A stretch of DNA of 64,000 bases from Rhodeus uyekii (Eukaryota > Chordata > Actinopteri > Cypriniformes > Acheilognathidae), in assembly GCA_037043235.1 (NCBI GenBank), contig JAWRVZ010000013.1:4215501-4279500 (forward strand), given 5' to 3'. The notes beneath the pieces were generated by a model. That model had not been told where the DNA came from and searched no databases. It saw only the letters and a program-made list of their open reading frames with translations. The position numbers were made by a program, and so were the translations under genes. Position 1 is the first letter of the stretch; the number at the start of each line of letters is the position of its first letter. Positions 12,012-24,235 of this stretch are shown here, in pieces.

Positions 12012-12353
12012 TTCACAGTAAGACCAGGAACATGTATTCATAAAGTAATAGTCGATTTTGGATTTATACTGGCAGGCGATTTACTTAATAACTAGAGAGA
12101 AAAATTCTCAGTCGTTTCTTAGTAATTAACAAAAAGTATTGAAGAACATCCCTAATTAATACAATGGTTTTATTTTAGGCAAGGAGTCTATTCTGGAATA
12201 CAAGATAGACAATTTAGTCAAGGCAGGCATCTGCCACCCTGGAGCGCATGATGAGGTAAAAGGGGATGGAGTGAGAGAAACAGCAAGGGGATTTCTATCT
12301 GCCAGCTCCTCCCGGATCCCTCCTCATGCCTCTCCAGCAGCTGCCCTCACGTG
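12012..12353 (+). repeat. 342-bp duplicated block, copy 1 (inside the 5' LTR)
   Basis: It runs from TTCACAGTAAGACC to CTGCCCTCACGTG and is repeated at 14704-15045 with the same length and only two visible base differences. It interrupts the 5' LTR: LTR sequence GCGAGGCC precedes it and GGCATGA follows, as they adjoin in the 3' LTR. The centre looks like an exon: acceptor TTTATTTTAG, 77 nt (12179-12255) encoding K-E-S-I-L-E-Y-K-I-D-N-L-V-K-A-G-I-C-H-P then G-A-H-D-E, and a GAG-GTAAAA donor. The same frame stays open to the end of the block. I do not recognise the peptide. Confidence 0.85.
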
Positions 12354-12554
12354 GCATGATTGATAATGAGCACCACCTGCGCGCTGCATTTAAATGGATC
12401 GACACTAGTGAAGGATGAGAGAGGACCAGTTTTGTGTGGTTCAATAAATGTTTGTTGTTCATTACATTTGTATTTGTTTATTTTTATCATTAAAGTTGTT
12501 AAATGTTTACTAGTTACCTCCTCCTCCTTCCCCGAACTACGAACTGTGTTACAT

Positions 12555-12572
12555 TGGTGCCGAAACCTGGGA
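12555..12572 (+). promoter_or_regulatory. tRNA primer-binding site of the LTR element
   Basis: TGGTGCCGAAACCTGGGA lies one base after the CA end of the 5' LTR, where reverse transcription would be primed by the 3' end of a cellular tRNA. The TGGTGCCGAAACCCGGGA form is common in fish LTR elements; here one C has become T. Confidence 0.75.
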
Positions 12573-13277
12573 GGAAGATGGGACATGCTGTTGGCGATCC
12601 CTCACTGCTGGGAGGGATGACGATATCGAGGAGGTCGGGCAGCACTGAAGCTGGCGGTGGTGCTGGAGCGACAGAGGATTGTGTGAGATGGAGAGTTCAC
12701 TGCCATGCTCCTGGGATGAGGTGGGGTGGTTGCCGTCCAGGACGGAGGGGAGCTGTTGGCCCCTTTGTCTGGAAGTCAGCATATCTGGGAACTAGACCAA
12801 GATTTTTTTCTTCTCTCCTCTCTGTCGCTCCTCGTGCCTTTGTCTCCTTTTCCCTCGCCTCATCTGGCTTTACCCCCAGGTGCCGCAGCCGCTGTGATTG
12901 TCCGGCCCAGATGAGGGGGAGTAGAACGCAGCCTCGAAGGTACTCTTCCCGCCTGCGAGGGACAATGGGGGTATGTGGCGAGCAGGGCGGGGCAGAGAGA
13001 CGTGGGAGGGGAGCGAGGCCAGTGGCATGAGGAGGAGGAGGGAGCGTAGGCATAAAAAGAGGAGCTACGCCAGCGAAGGACGAGAGAGGATAAGGCCTGG
13101 ATTTTACATTGTGTTTGTGTGTATTTGATTATTAAAGTGATTAAATGTTCGCCGGTTCCTGCCTCCTTCTTCCCGAAATACAAACTGTGTTACAATAGAT
13201 TAGAAGTCTAAGTTTAAGATACTTCCTTGGTCATTACAAGTAATTTGGAATATGTCTTCAGCATACTATTCCTATAT

Positions 13278-14141
13278 ACACAAGATGCTGAAAGCATTCT
13301 TTAGAAATGTTGGCCCATATTGATAGGATAGCATCTTGCATTTGATGGAGATTTGTAGGATGCACATCCAGAGCACGAAGCTCCTGTTCCACCACATCCC
13401 AAAGATGCTCTATTGGGTTGAGATCTGGTGACTGTGGAGCCATTTTAGTACAGTTAACTCATTGTCATGTTCAAGAAACCAATCTGAAATGATTCGAGCT
13501 TTGTGACATGGTGCATTATCCTGCTGGATGTATCCAACAGAAGATGGGTACATGGTGGTCATAAAGGGATGGAATTTTGGTGAGCTTGTGCAAATTGTAG
13601 CCTCTTTTTCCTATTTGTAGTGGAGATGAGTGGTACATGGTGGGGTCTTCTGCTGTTGTAGCTTATCCGCCTAAAGGTTGTGGCTTCACAAATGCTTTGC
13701 TGCATACCTCGGTTGTAACGAGTGGTTATTTCAGTCAAAGTTGCTCTTCTATCAACTTGAATCAGTCGGCCAATTCTCCTCTGACCTCTAGCATCAACAA
13801 GGCATTTTTTTCCCCACAGGACTGCCGCATACTGGATGTTTTTCCCTTTTCACACCATTCTTTGTAAACTCTAGAACTGGTTGTGCGTGAAATTCCCAGT
13901 AACTAAGCAGATTGTGAAATACTCAGACCGGACGGTCTGGCACCAACAACCATGCCACGCTCAAAATTGCTTAAATCACCTTTCTTTCCCATTCTGACAT
14001 TCACTTTGGAGTTCAGGAGATTGTTTTGACCAGGACCACACGCCTAAATGTATTGAAGCAACTGCCATGTGATTGGTTGATTAGATAATTCCATTAATTA
14101 AAAATTTAACAGGTGTTCCTAATAATCCTTTAGGTGAGTGT
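13278..14141 (-). pseudogene. Tc1-like transposon remnant with internal deletion
   Basis: The right end, CCTAATAATCCTTTAGGTGA, is the terminal repeat of a common fish Tc1-like family read outward. The minus strand keeps the 5' part of the transposase (a start region near 13990 and HTH region), then a gap, then the C-terminal part. There P-Q-S-P-D-L-N-P-I-E-H-L-W (about 13400-13440) carries the last catalytic Glu. The central part with the first catalytic Asp is missing, with a junction near 13572. The left terminal repeat is absent. Not functional. Confidence 0.8.
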
Positions 14142-14703
14142 ATATTGCAGCTGTATCCCACTCAAAATGCTATATCAATAAATTTTTATTAGGCCTAAAT
14201 TGTGTTTCAATGTCACTATTAGTAAAATAATAGTATGGTCTCAGTTTATTATAAGTATAGCATAAATGAATGTCCAAAACTCTTAAGGTGTAATTTAGTT
14301 GCAATTGTAATGTCACCAAAATACACTTGAAGTATACATTCTATGTTCTGTTATGTATATTGTAAAAATTTGGTTAGATATTTAAGCTATACAAAAGTAT
14401 GCTTGAAAATTTTAAACAAATTATGCTAAATGTAAATTTTGTTTCAGACAATTGAAGTGCATTCTAGTATAAAATTAAATTTCCTATTTAGCAGACTTGA
14501 AGCATACCAATTTATAGTGCACTACCAACACATTTAAGTTTACTGAATAAAGTGTGCTTAAGTGTAGTATTTTTTTTTTCACTAGGGATATATAGTTATT
14601 TTATTTTTAATAAACACAAAGATCTCTTCCTAAACATACTATAAAATCAAATCAATGTGAAATCCCTTTAGCAACCAATTTACTTTTACAATGTGATGTT
14701 TTA

Positions 14704-15045
14704 TTCACAGTAAGACCAGGAACATGTATTCATAAAGTAATAGTCGTTTTTGTATTTATACTGGCAGGCGATTTACTTAATAACTAGAGAGAAAAATTCT
14801 CAGTCGTTTCTTAGTAATTAACAAAAAGTATTGAAGAACATCCCTAATTAATACAATGGTTTTATTTTAGGCAAGGAGTCTATTCTGGAATACAAGATAG
14901 ACAATTTAGTCAAGGCAGGCATCTGCCACCCTGGAGCGCATGATGAGGTAAAAGGGGATGGAGTGAGAGAAACAGCAAGGGGATTTCTATCTGCCAGCTC
15001 CTCCCGGATCCCTCCTCATGCCTCTCCAGCAGCTGCCCTCACGTG
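14704..15045 (+). repeat. 342-bp duplicated block, copy 2
   Basis: This is the same sequence as 12012-12353, differing at two positions near its start (GTTTTTGTATTT here, GATTTTGGATTT there). It sits in AT-rich non-LTR sequence and is followed by TAGTGCAGGTC and a CT/AT microsatellite. The near identity compared with the diverged LTRs around copy 1 means the duplication is much younger than the LTR insertion. No target duplication flanks it. Confidence 0.85.
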
Positions 15046-15087
15046 TAGTGCAGGTCATTAATTCAGAGAGGAGGGGGCGCCCTACAT

Positions 15088-15208
<121 letters not shown>

Positions 15209-17699
15209 CATGCTCTAAATATGCTCATTAGAGGTGTGATTTATGATGCCCCTTCACTCCACTTTCTTTACATTTGTGCTGTGGTAAGAGCAGACCAAAG
15301 ACTGCATTGCATCTGTTTATGGAGTTTGCTAAAGCAAAAAATGCTCCAACCGAGTAAATCAAATGCAATGCACAGTTTGGCAGAACACAGCAAGACCACT
15401 GAACATCTCCTAGAGAGGCTCTGGCCAGCCAGTGAGTGAGCGGACGGATTGCACACAGATGTTTAGAATATTTTAGACGTACAGAGATGAAAAACAGCAA
15501 TGTATTGTAATGCAGCAAGGACAACCATGTTATATGGACACTGATCTACCAGAAAGGTTTCACATTGAAAATAATATGTTCTCCAGTTAACTTTTTCAAA
15601 CATTAGTACGCTGTTTTTCAGAGTGAGAGAGATATTAACCATAAGGGTGTAAACCTCGAGTCTGATCGATTCTCTGCTGCAGCTCCTATTTAGTGCTGTG
15701 AGTTTGCACAAGTTTGTCGATCCTATTAGTGCTGTGAGTTAAAATAAGGTTCTATCTGTTTGAAACAAAGTTAAGCCACAGAGACAGACTGTGAAAAGTT
15801 GTCCCCATGTTTTTTTTAAATCTGTGTTTATTTTGTGTTATGCAATTAGAGCTGCACAATTAATTGTCTGCATGATTAAAAAAATTGCAATCTCATTCCC
15901 AAATGACAACGTTTTGCCTGTTTCTATTAAACCTTAGACAAAATCACACTGGAACATTCAAATCTGCACTTGATCTGCTGATTCAGAGACACCAGTTCAT
16001 GTTGATATGATTCCTCTTTTCAACCACACAGTATTGTTATTTTGTTGTTAAAAATATTCATATTATCATTAATTCAAATTATCATATTATTCATAGTACT
16101 AGATATGTAATTCAGATATAAACACAGATGAATATTGAAGCAATCAAATCAGTTAGAGTAAATCACCTTTTGAAAGTAACATGGTTCATCATTAGATTGT
16201 ATCGATTACATCAATTATGCCACCGGACACCGGACAACTGGCTGTTAAAAAACTTATTTGTCATTGAATCATTTACTCAAGAGATTAAAAAAAAACACTG
16301 ATTCATCCTGTAAACAAAACAAGTGAAGTAATTATAAGTGAGGCATTGAATCATTAATTCAAAACTATTATTTAAAATAATTAATTCAGATTCATTTAAC
16401 ATTTTAATAAATTGACTGCAGCAATTAACATTTGTCAGAACCTTGTTAGTGCTCCATTCATAATTGTGGGAGAATCACAATTTCTACTTGAAGCAAAAAA
16501 AATGTATACTGGTTGGTGAATCATGTCAAAAAAAGCACCCGATGCAGATATGGTGGATGTGTTTTATTATACAACCCCCATATGCCAGCAAACCAATGCG
16601 TGATGATGATAAATAACAACAGAGAGATCTGCTTAAAGAAAGCCCCTGTAACAGGAAGATTTAAAGAAAATTAACATATTCTGTTTTTATAAAATTATGT
16701 CTTCTAAAAATTATGCTGTAAGTACACCCATATCAATGTACTAGTAGTATACTTGTAAGAGTACTATTTCAATGCTTCTACTTGGGACTGAATTTTTAAG
16801 TATACTTTGTATAACTGTTGTAAACAACTAGTTTACTAGTCCACAACTAGTTTACAACTACCTTATTTGTTTGTACTGCTACTATACTATATGGGAACTT
16901 GTGTACTGATAGTTTACTAATTAAATACTTGTAGCACATTTTTCAGTTTATAAAACTACACTTTTAGTAGTTTCATACTGCAAGTATACTTGTACGTTTT
17001 CTTTTTGAATCAATCATTTAAAAAATTAAATTTATAAGACAGCATGTAACTGTGCATACTTTTTTATTTATAGTTTAAAATAAGTAATCTAATAGCACAT
17101 TTGAATAAACTTATTTTTGTAAAGGCAATTTGTTGACATAGTAAGTTGCTTTTCTTATGTTAAAATATTTGTCATTGTGAAGTTAATTTGTAGTGACTTG
17201 TCACTGGTGTCAACAAAGGGTTGCTGTAATCTGAGTGTTGAGAGTGATGATACAGCACGTTTCTAATAGCTAAACTTCTGCTGTCAGCAATTAGCATGGA
17301 ACCCCAGCACATGCTGTGAGTGCTAGCACATTCAGATAGCCTTTCATCCGCACTAAAGGGAGAAGAACTGATTATCTTTTTAATTGTTTTATTTGGATCA
17401 AACATGATCTGACTATCTTGCAATGCAACACAAATTAAAAGTAAGCATATGAGAAGGTACTTACTTTTTACACAGAATTGCCTTTCATTCAAATAATCAT
17501 TTCTGCTCTGCAAAAAATACAAATATGCTTAAGATATTAAAATCCACTATGAAAGAATAATGAGTTCTAAGCCTTTAATCTTTTGACTGCTTTGAATTTA
17601 TACAAGCTCTTGTTTGATATTCTGTCTGATTACATAAAGCTGCAGTTGAAACATATTTGAAGGTGGAATGTTGGTTTGTAATGTACTTTGCTGAGAAAG

Positions 17700-18060
17700 A
17701 GAGTGCTGAGATAGGATATCTATACTAGTGCAGTTAGTGGTGTTTGTCATTGTTCCAAGATGGACTCAAGGTGCTAGTATAGGAGGGTGGCCAAAACAAG
17801 CCATTGCCCTAAAAGAACAATACCTGGAGTTGGATAAAATACAGAAGAACCAGACTCAACTGGAATGGAGGAAAAGATTTTGTGGTCTTGTGCGATCAAG
17901 ACATATGTTGTTAGACAAAATTCAATGCCGTTTTGTGTGCAACAAATCAAACACGGTGAAATATGGTGCTAGTCTCAGTAGGACTGCTTTTCATAATCAA
18001 GGACTGGACATCTTGTTAAAATAGAAGGAAGAATGTGTCATCTGACTAACTTGAACAAAC
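17700..18060 (+). pseudogene. probable degenerate Tc1-like transposase fragment
   Basis: GGACATCTTGTTAAAATAGA then AGGAAGAATG reads G-H-L-V-K-I-E-G-R-M, a word found after the first catalytic Asp in several Tc1-like transposases. Upstream an uninterrupted frame (from 17728) continues without clear conserved residues. No terminal repeats were seen. Weak identification. Confidence 0.35.
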
Positions 18061-18508
18061 TTCAGCCAACCTCTAAAAGGGGAAAAACAATGGTGTGGAA
18101 GAATAGACCAAAACCCCATCTGTACAGTGTGTGAAGCTAGTAAATACATAGTCAAACGGGTTGATATTGTGGAGTTTGCCTTGTGGAGTGTGATTGACAG
18201 CACGACTGTGGCAGTTTATTAGCACTATTTGTGATCTGTTTAACTTGTGGTAATCTTGATTAGTGAAGTGGTTACATTGTATGCTAAAAAATAATGTTTA
18301 AATGATGACTTCAATATTAACAATGTGCACTGAAGCGTACATTTCAAAATGTATATTATTTAAAACTAATCAGTTTTAAAGAAGTCCTGTATATTTGGTA
18401 TATTTGGGGGTTCACCTGGCTTTAATCTGGTTGTTTTACTTCTAAAAATATAAAAAATTAAATATACAAAAATGTACATAAAATAGTGACCATTACTGTG
18501 CACATTTT

Positions 18509-18790
<282 letters not shown>

Positions 18791-21315
18791 TATTTATTTT
18801 AAGCTTGCATTTGAAAATCAGATGACTGGGGGAAAAGACTGCCGTAAAAAAGGTAGGGTGATGCTACACTGAGTGACACCCCAGAAATCATCTCTAATTG
18901 GTTTATCCAGAGCCTCAAAGCACTCTGACTGCCCTTCCAGACCTTTGAAGATTGTTTGGTGGAGTTGAGACTCTTCTCCAGCTCTTCTGGCTGACAGCAG
19001 ACATGCACAGCAGGAGTCACACCGCCAACACTCACTAATGAGACAATTAATGGCCTGTCACATCCATAAATGACCCATTATTGATACCCAATCACTGACT
19101 TCATATATAACTATCATAGATTCACTCCTGATGGTTTGTTTAATCTTTCACCTAATAGTCTGATTAAAAGTACACTGTTATGATTCTCAGACAAGCCTGT
19201 TCCCAACGGTCCATGCATGCTTCCATCAAGACTCACCTTTACCTCCAATACATTCAGCCCTTAAAAAATTCCATGTGTAGTTCATATAGTTTCTTTTTTG
19301 GCATTGATTCTATATTCAAGGGGGTTTCAAACTTTTTTTTTTATGCCAAAGGACCCACAAAGATGATGTGACAGAAGCTGTGCGTGTATGCTGAATGCCA
19401 GGGGGATCAAATAAATTCAAAGTGATTCATAAATTCATATTATTTTAAAATAATAGTGTGATATTATAAAAGCAACATGCTGTTTAAATAAACAGTTGGT
19501 ATGGTACCAATGGTTGGTAAATATTTTAAATTGGTATTGTATTCAAACCAAATGAAATGATCATTAAATATATGTAAATTATTATTATTAACTATACAAT
19601 TCATTCTTAATAATCAAATTAATTAATTTAGTTCTTTCCCCTAAAAATATTGGTCTAAAGCCCCATGTTTTTTTTTCCTCTCTGAAATTTTCCACTGACT
19701 CCTAAGCAGTCCCTTGGGGGTCCCTGTTCCCCAGTTTGAAACCCCCTCTCTGCTCTAATCCAAACAGATGTTTGTCTTCTGCAATGTCATTAATATAATA
19801 CAGTGTTTCCATGGATCCTTAATTCTAAGTTCCTTCTCTCCTGATTTGTTTGTACCTCTCCTCTCTCCCTAGTTTTGTTTGACTAGTACTGCCCCATATT
19901 CAAGTTTTCACCTAATGAAGATAAACCAGGTAATTATGGGTTTGGCAGAGTGGAAGTATGCAGTGTTATATTTATCCGTTTTGACAGTATGAGGTTGAAT
20001 GTGTAAGGTCAGTCTGAATCTATAGCATAGAATTTCCTGGGTAGTTCCTCTTCGCAACAGCTGCTATCTGGGACAATTGTGTGTGGGACAGGTCCTCAGG
20101 TGATTTGCTGCAGATGTGGCTAGATAGAGCAATTAATTTTTTCTTTGACAGTTAAAAGTATATAGCACAAGAATCTGCAAGCTTCCTTCATTTAAATAGC
20201 ACTGTTAGTGACAGGCTTTCTGTGTGATATGGACTAAATACTCTCTTGGCAGATACTCTACAGGTATTGTACAAAGAGGAAGATGAAGACTTTGTTATAT
20301 AATTACCTATTTTAAAAATGAATTTCATGTGATGAAGTCAAATAGTTTTTGTTTTTCATATATCCCTATGGTAAAAACCAGGCATGTGATTTCTCCACCA
20401 CTAGTGGCATCAAAAGGAATTGCAGTCTGTTTGTTTGAGAAAACATCATTGATTACATCATGAGTTTGTGAAGGTATAACATTTCATCTTTAAGATATAT
20501 TTTTAGTACATAGTGTTCGCTTATGTAAGAATCAAATCAATTAACTAGCTCTAAATTAGTGTGTTGTACTCCACTACAGGATAGGTAAAAAGATTTTAAC
20601 GTAGCAAAAAAACTAAAGGCGGCTGGGGGTGCTAGAGGTGGCTCTCGTTTAGAGCATATGCACCCAAAGGCTCTATTATTCATTACTTAGAAGATACCAA
20701 AATACTACTGAGAAGTAAATAAGACCCTGTTCCAATAATGACACTGTCCATTACAGTATCATATTTGAGTAAATTATTAATGACCCTTATTATTGGGTGA
20801 TGTGTGCATCCATTGACATCAAAGGTGCTAAAGTCGTCATTCTTTTTCATTAGTTTATAGTTCATGTTGTCATGAAGACAATTTTGTTTTTTCATACTAC
20901 ATTCCCTGAAATAGCACTGCAGTAAAAAGAGTAAAGTTGCATAATCTGGCTAGGTCATGTTTGTTCTCTGAGAAATTACTTGGAACATCAGGTCGAGCAC
21001 CTACAGCTCTTCCTCTGTAGAGGAAGGTCCTTTGCCATAATGCGTCCTTGTCTGTCAGCTGCATTTTTATACTACTTTATCGTAAAACACTGAGTATTTA
21101 AGGCATGTTTATCTCTGGGGTTTTTTGCTTGATGACATGCACCATGTTGTCTTTGTACATATAACAAAAATGGGATGAAGAATTTTTATTTGTGGAAATG
21201 GCCGTTGGTTCTTGTTTTTAAATTATTAATAAAGGTGATGGTGCTCTATGATGTGTGTCGAGAACATTTTATTCATTAGAAGTGATCATGCTGCTTTTTT
21301 CTATGTATGCTTACA

Positions 21316-21470
21316 TATACGCATTTCACAGACGCTTTCATCCAAAGCTGTTTACATTGCATTCAAGGAACACACTGACATTCTAGTCAGTTCTTGCGTT
21401 CCCTAGGAATCAAACCTATGACCATGGCATTGTAAACACCAATGCTCTACTGGATGAGCTACAGACTGTA
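21316..21470 (-). mobile_element. tRNA-derived SINE, minus strand
   Basis: Read on the minus strand it has an A-box-like GTAGCTCATCCAGTAGAGC, TGTTTACAATGCCATGGTCA, a B-box GGTTTGATTCC, and the tail GATGAAAGCGTCTGTGAAAT. The same order is seen in the + copy at 23245. Several mismatches; an old copy. Confidence 0.8.
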
Positions 21471-21533
21471 CAACCATTTCTAGTCATAATGGTCTCTTAT
21501 GATCACTAAGGCATTTATTTAAGATGCAGTAAA

Positions 21534-21725
21534 TCAGTTTAAAATAATGTAACAATGTAATTTATTCATGTGAGAGTAAAGCTGAATTTTCAGCATCATT
21601 GCTCCAGTCTTCAGTGTCACATGACGCTTCAGAAATGATTCTAATATGCTGATTTGGTTCTCCCATTTCTCGTTATTATCAGTGCTTAAAGCATTAATGC
21701 TGTTGTACAGCTGAAAGAGCATTTA
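21534..21725 (-). repeat. common cyprinid AT-rich interspersed repeat
   Basis: It carries AGTAAAGCTGAATTTTCAGC, CTCCAGTCTTCAGTGTCACA and GATTCTAATATGCTGATTTG in order, a dispersed sequence familiar from carp and zebrafish introns. Related copies in this window are at 24965, 27645 (opposite orientation) and 31580. Confidence 0.6.
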
Positions 21726-22257
21726 TTTAAAATATAAACCTGATCATCTCAAATGACTCAAAGTCATGGAGATTCATTGGTCAAAAGGTGTTTGAACCTT
21801 GATTGTTACATAAGGTTTTTTTTTTTTTGGGGGGGGGGGGGGTTACCACTAGGACATGATAACCCTACAAGTCACCATATGTGAAATTTAAATCTTAGTG
21901 AGGGACTGTCTCTTTAATGGATTGTCTCATAGTGGTGCCATGGGCTCTCTGGTGCTGCTACATGCTGAGACTTTCACAGTCATTACTTAGAAATGCCTAA
22001 ATTAATTCAACAGAGTATCTCAGACCCTCTTTAGTAATATAAATATTTAATTAGAATTGCATCCAGTTACACAAAAATATGCCTAAATTGAATCTCTTAA
22101 TGCAACAAAAGCAATGTTTTCTGTATGTTTTTTGAATTTTTTTATCTCATGCATCAATTTGTTTTATTCTCTGCACATGTACTGATGTATCCTTGTGTTT
22201 CTGTGTGAAATTAGCCATGTTCATCTGAGCGTGATGTCATCACTGTTCTCCTCTGTT

Positions 22258-22292
22258 CTCTGCGGTTACGTCACATCTCCATAGTAACTTCC
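22258..22292 (+). promoter_or_regulatory. candidate CRE plus RFX-like site pair
   Basis: GGTTACGTCACATC contains a CREB/ATF-type TTACGTCA, and ten bases later CTCCATAGTAACTTCC resembles half of an RFX X-box. A second CRE-like TGATGTCATCA lies at about 22231. The cluster is in an unusually CpG-bearing patch about 3 kb upstream of the first exon. Motif matches alone are weak evidence. Confidence 0.3.
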
Positions 22293-22741
22293 TGCCTCTC
22301 CCCGCATGCGTGTGTGCAGTGTGCATTCTGGCTCACTGCACAGGTAATGCCATTTCTGTGCAGTGTGTCAGAAAGAAACACAATATTTCCAATGAAGCTT
22401 GCACAATGAGCCAGAGCTTTACTTACTCTAATGGAGTTACTACTTTCGTCACTAACATGTGTTTGAGGATGGAATCTTCTTGGTTAATTATTGCATTTTA
22501 TTTCCACTTTATTGCATTTTAGCCCAGGAGAGTGAGAAATAGAGACGGGGCAAATTCAGTTGGACCATTTTGACGAGCAAAAAGCACACACGTCTTATTA
22601 ATTAAGCACCAACAGTCCAGTTTAACCAGGATAGTTGGCAGTAAACTTTATTTAAGAGAGATGATCATGTGACCATCAATTGTTAATGGAAAAATGTTAT
22701 TACGAATGGGAAAAAAAGCAATGCACAATATGTCAGCATAT

Positions 22742-23057
22742 TGTCACACATGGTGGGTTCGTGGACGAAGGCACGAAGACGAAGGTAACTCAAAGAGTAT
22801 TTTAATAATAACACAGAATAGCAGTGAATGCTTTGGGTTACAAGTTGTAACAAGACTCACCACAGATGAGAACAGACAAAGACTGAGGGAAAACACAGGG
22901 AAGATATACACAGAGAATGATTAGTGGATAGGACACAGCTGAAAGACTAACAAAGGATTTGATGACGAGACAGGTGGCTAGGATGACAATAGGAGAGCAC
23001 ATGGGGAACCAGGAAGTACACAAAGTGACAAACACCATGACAGGACTGACAGTGACA
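22742..23057. mobile_element. probable solo LTR with 5-bp target duplication
   Basis: It begins TGTCACACATGG and ends ACTGACAGTGACA, so it has TG...CA ends with short inverted repeats. The pentamer CATAT lies immediately outside both ends (22737-22741 and 23058-23062). No internal retrotransposon sequence remains. Interior words are shared with 11560-11860. TTATTAAAATACTC-type sequence near the start suggests the LTR is read on the minus strand. Confidence 0.65.
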
Positions 23058-23244
23058 CATATATGACATATCTAAATAAAAGAGCCAGTTAGAAATTGGT
23101 ACGCAAGTCATTGCATTACTGCAGCTGCTGTTAGAAGCTTCAGTTCCCATAGAAACAATCTGTGCATGCAATTTGTGCATGTGCTTTGGCTGGACCAACC
23201 TGAAATATATGCTTATAGATTATAGATGCAGTATAGATTTTGTG

Positions 23245-23400
23245 AGCTTTCCTGTTGCTCAGTCAGTAGAGCATTGGTGTTTACAACGCCATGGTCATGG
23301 GTTTGATCCCAGGTAAAGCAAGACCTGATTCACTGTGTTCCTTGAATGATATGGAAGTTGCTTTGTATAAAAGCGTCTGCCAAATGCATAAATGTAAATT
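23245..23400 (+). mobile_element. tRNA-derived SINE, plus strand
   Basis: The A-box region TTGCTCAGTCAGTAGAGC (about 23256-23273) and B-box GGTTTGATCCC (23300-23310) are spaced as in a tRNA-type polymerase III promoter. The body ends with TTGTATAAAAGCGTCTGCCA then AATGCATAAATGTAAAT, a tail widespread among fish SINEs. It does not fold as a complete tRNA. Confidence 0.85.
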
Positions 23401-23989
23401 TGTAGCAATACCTAACTTGCATAATTCTTTTAGTTAAAACAACGGGTGCTAAAACAACAGAAATATTAATTCTTAGTGAATTTCCCCCAGGAAAATCGAG
23501 GGGTCATATACCGATGAACAGTCTGTGCGGCTCAGTTTTGTATTTAGCTTTCTCGTCTCTCATGTCCCAGACAGACCGCTGCTGTCTCTTAAGTGTCACA
23601 TTTTCCAAAAGTTTCACAACTGTCTTCACTTCACTACATGATTCTTTTGACTTCTCAGGGGGCGATGAATTATTAAAAAGTTTTTACCAGGAATGTCAGT
23701 GCCTGGATCATGTTTTTTTCTTCTTTCTTTTTTCTTTTTGTTGATGAAGACAAACTCAAGTTTCCTATTTGTGCCGAAGAAGAATGGGGTGTTCTGCCAC
23801 TCTCCTTACAACCAGATCCCAGCTCTGTATCACTGTTCGCATCACATCACAATGTCAAAAATCGTCACGTCATAATGCACCACATAGCCCCAAAGCCCTA
23901 TCGTGAGTGCTGTTTTTTGATAAATATAGAGGTTTTATTTATAGCGATCGGAGCAGTAAGTGAGGGCCAGTGCTTTGAAAAGAGTCACT

Positions 23990-24235
23990 CAGGAAGACGG
24001 TTAAACGGAGTGGAGTAAGGGCAGAGGCGCTTGAGGACAGAGCGACCCAGATGACAGTGCTGCCAGAATAATCACCCCCTCCCAGACAAGCCCAGACCGA
24101 GGCGCTGCTGCAGGAGCGTTTGCCTTGTGATGTCATTTTTATTACGCCTCGGCCTCACTCCGCACCACAGACGGCCCTCATGAATATTCTCCAGCTTACT
24201 TTCGGGGCTCTGCTGCTCGCAGTAACATAAATGAG
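23990..24235. other. CpG-rich non-coding patch
   Basis: I count about a dozen CpG dinucleotides in 240 bp, well above the surrounding intron. It includes GAGGCGCTTGAGGACAG, GAGGCGCTGCTGCAGGAGCG and ATTACGCCTCGGCC. A CRE-like TGATGTCA and CTCATGAATATTC also occur. No open frame, splice site or repeat similarity is evident. It lies about 1.1 kb upstream of the first exon and could be a regulatory element. Confidence 0.4.

Larger units (their letters stand above)
11963..13194 (+). mobile_element. short non-autonomous LTR retrotransposon
   Basis: The 5' LTR (11963-12553) starts TGACGAGCAGGG and ends CTGTGTTACA. The 3' LTR (12974-13194) starts TGTGGCGAGCAGGG and ends CTGTGTTACA. Shared LTR words include GAAGGA-GAGAGAGGA, ATTAAAGT and TTAAATGTT. 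Directly after the 5' LTR, TTGGTGCCGAAACCTGGGAG (12554-12573) is a tRNA-primer binding site. Only about 420 bp separate the LTRs and no gag-pol is present. The direct repeat ATAGATT abuts both ends (11956-11962 and 13195-13201) as a likely target duplication. The 5' LTR is about 370 bp longer because it holds the 342-bp block at 12012. The LTRs are well diverged, so the insertion is old. Confidence 0.8.

Noticed and set aside
12503..13030. 175-codon open frame, the longest in the first 45 kb
   Set aside because: It starts in the 5' LTR, runs through the primer site and ends in the 3' LTR. It has no recognisable domain, so it is chance openness in GC-rich retroelement sequence.
12697..13053. 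118-codon minus-strand frame rich in Pro and Arg
   Set aside because: It lies over the same GC-rich LTR element and is a shadow frame.
23245..23320. Possible tRNA gene
   Set aside because: A and B boxes are present, but a full cloverleaf is not, and the typical SINE tail follows.
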